Assembly: GCA_017861095.1 (NCBI GenBank)
Contig: JAGFXI010000026.1
Coordinates: 1-12,456, forward strand
Direction: 5' to 3'
DNA: 12,456 nt
DNA from: Deltaproteobacteria bacterium
Lineage (GTDB): Bacteria; Desulfobacterota; Syntrophobacteria; BM002
Notes under the pieces: generated by a model
Database searches by the model: none
What the model saw: only the letters and a program-made list of their open reading frames with translations
Told to the model about the DNA's origin: nothing
Program-made: the position numbers and the translations under genes
Part shown: positions 1-4,373 of the stretch, piece after piece
How the letters are laid out: every line of letters starts with the position of its first letter
How positions within the stretch are numbered: the first letter of the stretch is position 1

Positions 1-161
1 GAGCACATGGGGGCGAAGGTGCCGGTGGTTACCACATCAACCTCGGCCGCCGCCTTCTTCACGCCTTTGCTCTTCGCCACCTCGATGATCTCTTCGGCGG
101 TGAAGACGACGGCGCGGCCGCTCTTGATTTTCTCATTGATTTCCTGGATGGTCTTCGCCAT
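1..161 (-). CDS. Homocysteine biosynthesis protein (HcyBio/DUF39 family), N-terminus only
   Basis: Partial gene. The first 53 codons are present and the rest lies beyond the left edge. The protein begins MAKTIQEINEKIKSG, then has an AVVFTAEEI stretch and a VDVVTTGTFAPMC block. I recognise this as the opening of the DUF39/HcyBio family. Known biology: DUF39 proteins of methanogens and sulfate reducers take part in making homocysteine from aspartate semialdehyde and sulfide, usually with a NIL/ferredoxin-domain partner, and so bypass O-acyl-homoserine chemistry. Start choice: ATG at 161 has a strong GGAGGAG (166-172) 4 nt upstream. It lies downstream of cysE-cysK on the same strand, which fits a sulfide-fixation cluster. 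A 457 bp gap and a promoter-like site suggest it may also be transcribed on its own. The family call rests on a short N-terminal match, and the catalytic part is not visible. Confidence 0.8.
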   Translation of the reverse strand, partial: MAKTIQEINEKIKSGRAVVFTAEEIIEVAKSKGVKKAAAEVDVVTTGTFAPMC

Positions 162-618
162 GAATCTCCTCCGTGATTACAGCGTGTCGCCAGTCATGCA
201 CGTTTCTCTCCAGCCGGAAGCCCCACGCGGGGCCGGGCATGATCCATAGCATCAGACCACCCCCTTCCAAGGGTGCAGCCCAAAGGGCGGAGCCCATAGC
301 GATGGAGCATAATGACAGGTTGTCTCAGCGTCGGCGCCCTCGCCTTCCTTGATCATGCCGCCACCGGAGCCATGGCCGTTTCAAGTTCCCTGAGGCGGAG
401 GGCCCACGGGGAAGGGCGACAAGGGCCGCTGCAGTGATCGCCAAGCTTAGAGGCAAGTCATGATCCCGTCAAGTCCCCACCCGCCCGGGAGGCTGCAGGT
501 CAGGGGAAGCGCCGGGTTACGGTCGGCAACCTCTTTCGCGGTCACCGATGCCCGTTGCTTCCCTGCCGGCCGCTCCCGGCTGAATTTGGTGCGGCGCCAT
601 CGGTTTGGATCTTTACGG
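162..618 (-). other. 457 bp gap between cysK and the HcyBio gene; possible leader
   Basis: No convincing gene was found on either strand; the open frames here are antisense shadows or low-quality reads. Downstream of the cysK stop I see no hairpin followed by a T tract, so no intrinsic terminator is evident. From the promoter-like site near 444-472 to the HcyBio start is about 280 nt of G+C-rich sequence with several short self-complementary stretches (for example CACCCTT with AAGGGGGTG near 259-277). I compared it by eye with SAM-I, SAM-II, SAH, THF and cobalamin riboswitch cores and recognised none. Confidence 0.5.
444..472 (-). promoter_or_regulatory. Possible sigma70 promoter for the HcyBio gene
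   Basis: On the minus strand TTGACG (467-472) is followed after exactly 17 bp by TAAGCT (444-449). The -35 is close to consensus and the -10 matches only about three positions of six. Position and direction suit the HcyBio gene 280 nt downstream. Sequence match only. Confidence 0.35.
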
Positions 619-1533
619 TCACGGCCAGGTGCTGATGTAGCGTTCTCCCGTACTCGGAAGCACCGCCACGATAGTCCGCCCTCGGCTCCCTGCGCGGGCC
701 GCAACCTGGAGCGCGGCCCAAACCGCGGCACCGCTCGAGATGCCCGCGAGGATACCCTCCTCACGGGCCAGTCGGGATGCGGTCTCCTCGGCATCGGCGT
801 AGCGAACCTGGATCACTTCATCGACCAGGTCCAGCCGCAGCACCGGCGGAATGAAGCCGGCGCCGATACCCTGAATCTTATGTGGGCCCGGTTGGCCGCC
901 GGAGAGCACCGGGGAGTCCGCGGGTTCCACGGCGATAACCCTGAATGAGGGCTTCCTCGCCTTGATCACCTCGGCGACGCCGGTGATGGTGCCGCCGGTT
1001 CCGACCCCGGCGACCAGGATGTCCACCCCGCCCTCCGTGTCGTTCCATATCTCGAGGGCGGTGGTCCGGCGATGGACGTCGGGATTGGCGGGATTGCTGA
1101 ACTGGTCCGGCATGTGGGAGCCGGGAACGGCTGTGACCAGGTCTTTCGCTTTGGCGATGGCGCCTTTCATTCCCTCACTCCCCGGGGTGAGCACCAGCTC
1201 AGCCCCGAGACGGGCAAGGAGCTTGCGCCTCTCAACCGTCATGGTGTCCGGCATGGTCAGGATCAGGCGATAGCCCCGGCTGGCGGCGATCATAGCCAGG
1301 CCGATCCCGGTATTGCCGCTGGTGGGCTCGATGATGACGCCGCCGGGTACGAGCTTCCCTGCCGCCTCCGCGGCGTCGATCATGCTCCGGCCGATCCGGT
1401 CCTTGACACTCCCCAGGGGGTTGAAGAACTCGAGCTTGGCCAGGATTCTTACGTTCAGCCCGGCAGTCAGTCTCCTCAAGAGGACCAGTGGTGTGTTGCC
1501 GATGGTGTTACCGATCTCCGATGCAATCCTCAT
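619..1533 (-). CDS. cysK: Cysteine synthase (O-acetylserine sulfhydrylase)
   Basis: Cytoplasmic PLP enzyme that replaces the acetyl group of O-acetylserine with sulfide to give cysteine. The 304-residue protein is of normal family length and carries the fold-type II hallmarks in order: IGNTPLVLL near residue 10, the PLP-binding lysine K44 in GSVKDRIG, the substrate loop TSGNTG at 71-76, the phosphate-binding GTGGTITGV near the middle, GISSGAA, and the C-terminal LPSTGERYIST. The start is ATG 1533 with AAGG about 9 nt upstream. The gene begins 6 nt after the serine acetyltransferase stop, so the two are almost certainly one transcript and probably translationally coupled; in many bacteria the two proteins also form the cysteine synthase complex. 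CysM or cystathionine beta-synthase-like alternatives are less likely given the TSGNTG and GTGGT motifs and the compact length. Confidence 0.95.
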   Translation of the reverse strand: MRIASEIGNTIGNTPLVLLRRLTAGLNVRILAKLEFFNPLGSVKDRIGRSMIDAAEAAGKLVPGGVIIEPTSGNTGIGLAMIAASRGYRLILTMPDTMTVERRKLLARLGAELVLTPGSEGMKGAIAKAKDLVTAVPGSHMPDQFSNPANPDVHRRTTALEIWNDTEGGVDILVAGVGTGGTITGVAEVIKARKPSFRVIAVEPADSPVLSGGQPGPHKIQGIGAGFIPPVLRLDLVDEVIQVRYADAEETASRLAREEGILAGISSGAAVWAALQVAARAGSRGRTIVAVLPSTGERYISTWP

Positions 1534-1539
1534 TTCCTG

Positions 1540-2526
1540 TTACCTTGCATTCGCCGCACCGTCCGCGTTCCGGAAGATGAGCTTCGGCGGCGCCAGGAAG
1601 ACTCTGGTTCCCGGTGGGACGGATTGGGTGATCCAAACGTTACCGCTAATGACAGAACCTGCGCCGATCACCGTCTTGCCTCCGAGAACGGTGGCTCCGG
1701 AGTAAATGGTGACGTCATCTTCGATGGTGGGATGACGCTTGGCGCCACGAAGCCGGTTCACCTCTTCCTTCGGGAGGGAGAGGGCTCCCAGGGTGACTCC
1801 CTGGTAGAGCCGTACTCGCTTGCCTATACTGGTGGTCTCACCGATGACCACCCCTGTCCCGTGGTCGATGAAAAAGCTGGAACCGATGGATGCCCCGGGA
1901 TGGATGTCTATTCCGGTGATGCTGTGGGCGTACTCGGACATCATTCTCGGCACCAGAGGAACCTGCTGTTGCCAAAGGCGGTGAGCGATCCGGTGGACTG
2001 TTACGGCAAGGGCACCGGGGTAGCTGATCACCACTTCATCAATGGTCCTCGCCGCGGGGTCACCGTCGTAGGCCGCCTGGACGTCCGTCGTCAGCACTTC
2101 GCGGATCTCCGGCAGCGCTTCGAGAAAGCGAACAGCCTCTTCCTGGCCACGTTCCTGGCAGTGAGTGCATACCAACTGGTAGCGCTGACAGTCGTGACGG
2201 ATGCTCAGCGCGATCAGCTGCGAGAGGGTCTCGAAGAGATCGGTCACCTCCATGCCCACCGCGTATTCGATGCGGTTTGCATCCAGCACCTGACCATCAA
2301 AGTAGCCGGGGAACAGCAGGCGCCTCGTTCGCTGGATAACCTCAACCACTTTCTCCGAAGAAGGAATGAGCTCGGCATCCACATGGGCAAACAATTCCCG
2401 GTCCCGGCTTGAGGCGACCAGACCGCTGATGATGCCGGGAAGGTGCGAGCGATTCTTGACCGCTGTATCATAGGCGAGACGGCACGTGGCGGATTCGCCT
2501 TCATCACGCTGGTGCATTTGGCTCAC
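1540..2526 (-). CDS. cysE: Serine O-acetyltransferase, EpsC-like
   Basis: Transfers acetyl from acetyl-CoA to L-serine, the committing step of cysteine synthesis. The product feeds cysK just downstream. The 328-residue protein has a long helical N-terminal region (about 1-180, SATase_N-like, with a C-T-H-C pair at 120-123) and a C-terminal left-handed beta-helix of hexapeptide repeats (about 200-310). Family catalytic positions are visible: D207 in GIDIHPGA, H222 in IDHGTGVVIGET and H265 in AKRHPTI. The N-terminal length matches the EpsC type rather than the shorter CysE type. Start choice: GTG at 2526 has GGAGG 10 nt upstream, while the in-frame ATG at 2517 would be 19 nt from it, so GTG is preferred. 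Feedback inhibition by cysteine is known for the enzyme class. Transcription probably starts at the promoter near 2838-2865, leaving a leader of about 300 nt. Confidence 0.94.
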   Translation of the reverse strand: MSQMHQRDEGESATCRLAYDTAVKNRSHLPGIISGLVASSRDRELFAHVDAELIPSSEKVVEVIQRTRRLLFPGYFDGQVLDANRIEYAVGMEVTDLFETLSQLIALSIRHDCQRYQLVCTHCQERGQEEAVRFLEALPEIREVLTTDVQAAYDGDPAARTIDEVVISYPGALAVTVHRIAHRLWQQQVPLVPRMMSEYAHSITGIDIHPGASIGSSFFIDHGTGVVIGETTSIGKRVRLYQGVTLGALSLPKEEVNRLRGAKRHPTIEDDVTIYSGATVLGGKTVIGAGSVISGNVWITQSVPPGTRVFLAPPKLIFRNADGAANAR

Positions 2527-2837
2527 GGTGGGTTTTCCTCCCGCGCTCTATCAGGGCCGGTATGGACCTGTACCCCGGCCCATGAGTGATGGGTCAGTTG
2601 TGGGTTCTCTGTCGCGAGGGGGATTAGGTCGGCGAGCAAAACGTCACGGGCTGGTCAGGAGGAAGCCTTGCTTCGGGGCGGTAGACCGGACACGATGGTC
2701 CAAGCGCGCAAGATTGACGTGAAGCCGCTGGCCTTGCCTTCCGGATCGCGAAGAGACCTACGACAGCTCATCTCTTCTTCGCTCATGACCATATCGTGTC
2801 ACCACCCCCTCTCTCGTCGAATTCACACCGCGCTACT
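2527..2837 (-). other. About 300 nt 5' leader of cysE-cysK
   Basis: This stretch lies between the near-consensus promoter and the cysE start. It contains a 45-codon upstream ORF (2655-2792) and, roughly 20 nt before the cysE ribosome binding site, a strong hairpin. In the hairpin GGCCGG (2575-2580) pairs with CCGGCC, extended by TA/TA pairs, with a loop around AGGTCC. A smaller GAAGC-AAG-GCTTC hairpin lies within the end of the upstream ORF. No T tract follows these hairpins, so they do not look like classical terminators. I found no T-box antiterminator core and no known SAM riboswitch core. A cysteine- or sulfur-responsive leader is possible but unproven. Confidence 0.45.
2655..2792 (-). 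CDS. Possible upstream ORF/leader peptide before cysE (45 codons)
   Basis: The ORF starts ATG-GTC-ATG and reads MVMSEEEMSCRRSL..., ending at TGA 2655. A GGTGGTGA stretch 6 nt upstream of the first ATG differs by one base from the ideal GGAGGTGA. It lies wholly inside the presumed cysE-cysK leader. It has a single Cys codon followed by two Arg codons and no run of Cys codons, so a classical amino-acid attenuator is not obvious. I know no family for it. It could also be a chance ORF in GC-rich DNA. Confidence 0.25.
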   Translation of the reverse strand: MVMSEEEMSCRRSLRDPEGKASGFTSILRAWTIVSGLPPRSKASS

Positions 2838-2865
2838 AGTATAAAAGAGAAACAGCTGAAGTCAA
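2838..2865 (-). promoter_or_regulatory. Strong sigma70-type promoter for cysE-cysK
   Basis: On the minus strand TTGACT (2860-2865) is separated by 16 bp from TATACT (2838-2843), each one base off consensus. The surrounding stretch is the most A/T-rich in the area. The predicted transcription start near 2830 gives a leader of about 300 nt. It lies in the divergent region between cysE and the DUF1573 gene and points at cysE. Confidence 0.75.
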
Positions 2866-2973
2866 GCACTTTCAGAAAGCAGCCCTTACCTACCTTTCGG
2901 AACGGCGAGCCTGGAGGTGGGCGCACATCCGACGGGTTCCGGGGACCGTGGCATGATCATTGCTCGCGAGATT

Positions 2974-3122
2974 GACGGCTTCGTAAAAAGTCCATCTGTC
3001 CCGCGAGGCGCGGGATTGCGCTTCATCTTTCGTCATTGCAGCGTACATCTGTGTACGCCTCATTCCTCAGGATTCGCGCGCCTTGTCCCGCCTGTGGCGG
3101 GAGAGCTTTTTACTGTGCCGTC
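2974..3122. repeat. MITE-like inverted-repeat element (149 bp)
   Basis: The ends are imperfect inverted repeats. The left end, GACGGCTTCGTAAAAAG (2974-2990), and the reverse complement of the right end (3106-3122) match at 14 of 17 positions. Between them lie three short perfect hairpins: CCCGCG-agg-CGCGGG (3000-3014), GCGTACA-tctg-TGTACGC (3041-3058) and CCCGCC-tgt-GGCGGG (3087-3101). Read outward on either strand, the flanking GC hairpin is followed within 5-10 nt by a T5 tract, so each end resembles an intrinsic terminator. There is no coding capacity. No clear target-site duplication is visible. From memory, repeats with this type of terminus recur in deltaproteobacterial-type genomes, but I cannot confirm the copy number here. 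Confidence 0.7.
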
Positions 3123-3125
3123 TAC

Positions 3126-3153
3126 CTTGGCGACTTCTTGCGAAGTCCTCAAG
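3126..3153. repeat. Strong hairpin just right of the MITE-like element
   Basis: CTTG (3126-3129) pairs with CAAG (3150-3153) and GACTTC (3132-3137) with GAAGTC (3142-3147), separated by one 2-nt internal mismatch and closed by a TTGC loop. It begins 3 bp beyond the inverted-repeat end, so it may be part of the same mobile repeat or a leader element of the DUF1573 gene. No T tract follows. Confidence 0.55.
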
Positions 3154-3230
3154 ATTGCCACTGGAAGGATCGCGGAATTTGGGGTAATCTCCACTAAGAG
3201 CGCTTGCTACCCCGGAGCGGCGCAAACCGT

Positions 3231-3236
3231 TATGAT
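3231..3236 (+). promoter_or_regulatory. Possible -10 box upstream of the DUF1573 selenoprotein gene
   Basis: TATGAT matches the -10 consensus at five of six positions and lies about 50 nt before the start codon. No acceptable -35 sits at 16-18 bp spacing; the nearest candidate, TTGCTA at 3204-3209, is 21 bp away. The site is therefore weak or needs an activator or another sigma factor. Confidence 0.25.
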
Positions 3237-3284
3237 AGTATTCCCGAGAGAGACGGCATGAAGGAATAGATGCGGGAGGAGACC

Positions 3285-4334
3285 ATGCACCAATCGAAGG
3301 GCCGATGGCGCTCTGCTCTCATCTGGGTGGTGAGTGGAATCGCCATCCTCATCTGTGCGCAGGTATTCGGCCAGGGCGGCGAGCCCGCACTGGTGATCAC
3401 GTCGCCCAGTTTCGACATGGGTGTCGTCTGGGAAGGAGACACGATTTCCCACGCCTTCGAGGTGAAGAATGAAGGAAAGGCGGAGCTCAAGATCCTCGAA
3501 GTGAGACCTGGCTGAGGATGCTCGGTGGCCAGCTTCGATCAGGCCATCCCGCCAGGTGGCGTGGGCAAAATCGTTCTGACGGTCAAGACTGAGGGCTATC
3601 AGGGGCGGGTGACCAAGAGCGCCCTGGTGAGGAGCAATGATCCTCGCCAGCAGAGCTTGAGCCTCTCCCTGGCAGCCGATATACGCACGTACATCGTGGT
3701 CGAGCCGGTCCCTAGGGCGGTGCTCCAGGGTGTCGTCGGCGACGACATCCGCCAGGTCCTGCAGATACGGGCCGGTGACGGCTATCCCCTCCAGATTCGC
3801 GAAACGAGCACCAATATGACTCAGTGGTTGGACTACAAGGTCCTGAGCAAGGGGGGGAATCACCAGTACGATCTTGAGCTGCGGAGCAAGGCCCAAACGC
3901 AGGCCAGTGCCGGCGGCTATATCCGGCTGGTGACAAATCATCCCAAGAAACCTGAGGTGACCATACCGGTCCAACTCCGGGTGAGACCGGAACTTGAGGT
4001 CCTGCCGCCCGAGATAACATTCGGTCGAGTGACGGCTCCATCTTCCGGGGAGAAGATGTTGAGGGTTGTCACTCTGATTGATAACAGGGGGAAGAGCATC
4101 CGAGTTCGGGACTTGAAGTACAATGAAAAATTCTTCAAGGCCACCGCAGTGCCCCTTGGCGGTGAGAACACCTCGAGGTGGCGGATCGAGGTGGAGCCGC
4201 GGTTCGATCGCTTGCCCGGGGGGGGTGTAACTGACATCGTCGTTGTCAAGCTTGATGGAACCAATCCTGACGAGGTGAAGGTGCCGGTGAGCATTACGGT
4301 GCAGAAGGAAGCACAGAGGTCAACCACTAACTGA
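3285..4334 (+). CDS. Exported DUF1573-domain protein with in-frame TGA, probable selenoprotein (Sec77)
   Basis: The reading frame is interrupted once, by TGA at 3513-3515. Read as selenocysteine it gives 349 residues. An N-terminal signal or anchor sequence (about 1-29: basic RWRS, then hydrophobic ALIWVVSGIAILICA) predicts export. Residues about 35-130 form a DUF1573/ASH-type beta-sandwich domain. Its conserved NxGxxxLxIxxVRPGCGC(T/S)VASFD pattern is present with U in place of the first Cys, reading VRPG-U-GCSVASFD (U77, C79). Further beta-rich segments (about 135-235 and 240-345) look like additional Ig/ASH-like repeats. The start is ATG 3285 with GGAGG 5 nt upstream; ATG 3270 is an alternative. 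After the TGA, 272 sense codons remain intact with normal family similarity, which argues against decay. GH57 follows after 39 bp, so the two are probably cotranscribed. The family's function is unknown. A sequencing error or a point nonsense mutation of TGC/TGT is the main alternative. Confidence 0.85.
3513..3515 (+). other. Recoded TGA (UGA), predicted selenocysteine codon
   Basis: The codon order is CCT GGC TGA GGA TGC TCG GTG GCC, i.e. P-G-*-G-C-S-V-A. DUF1573 domains carry C-G-C-T at this point, so the TGA falls on the first invariant cysteine. Cys-to-Sec exchange at a conserved Cys is the classical signature of a selenoprotein. A SECIS-like hairpin follows at once. The selA, selB, selC and selD genes are not in this window. 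Confidence 0.8.
3516..3549 (+). promoter_or_regulatory. Bacterial SECIS-like hairpin downstream of the UGA
   Basis: TGGCC (3526-3530) pairs perfectly with GGCCA (3542-3546), extended by two G-C pairs (G3525-C3548 and G3524-C3549) past one bulged T. The apical loop AGCTTCGATCA is 11 nt and has G at its second position. Fifteen nucleotides separate the UGA from the loop. Published bacterial SECIS rules (as I recall them: loop 3-14 nt, a G in the first two loop bases, about 16-37 nt from UGA) are met, with spacing at the short limit. An alternative outer pairing GGATG/CATCC (3516-3520 with 3545-3549) competes. Confidence 0.55.
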
Positions 4335-4373
4335 TTCCCTTTCTCCCGCGAACCATTCACGAGTGATTCCACG

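Larger units (their letters stand above)
2866..3284. other. Divergent intergenic region holding a MITE-like repeat and upstream sites of the DUF1573 gene
   Basis: No gene is supported here. The 114-codon plus-strand open frame at 2917-3261 is a read-through of the inverted-repeat element and has no good ribosome binding site. The stretch holds the repeat (2974-3122), a strong separate hairpin (3126-3153), a TATGAT that could be a -10 box at 3231-3236, and the Shine-Dalgarno sequence of the next gene. Confidence 0.6.

Noticed and set aside
1072..2412. 446-codon plus-strand ORF opposite cysE and cysK
   Set aside because: Antisense shadow of two clearly recognised genes; its translation has no family-like pattern.
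2527..2837. T-box or SAM-type riboswitch upstream of cysE
   Set aside because: No T-box antiterminator core and no SAM-I or SAM-II core is visible, and no hairpin is followed by a T tract.
2917..3261. 114-codon plus-strand ORF
   Set aside because: It is a read-through of the inverted-repeat element, its hairpins and the upstream region of the DUF1573 gene. It has no good ribosome binding site and no recognisable domain.
3285..4334. Two separate genes, or a nonsense-mutated pseudogene, at the DUF1573 locus
   Set aside because: The TGA falls exactly on an invariant Cys, the frame and family similarity continue without any further lesion, and a SECIS-like hairpin follows. The downstream part has no ribosome binding site of its own at the GTG 3525.
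4332..4334. TGA between DUF1573 and GH57 as a second recoded codon giving a fusion protein
   Set aside because: The residues around it are not conserved in either family, no Cys is expected there, and both proteins are complete at this boundary.
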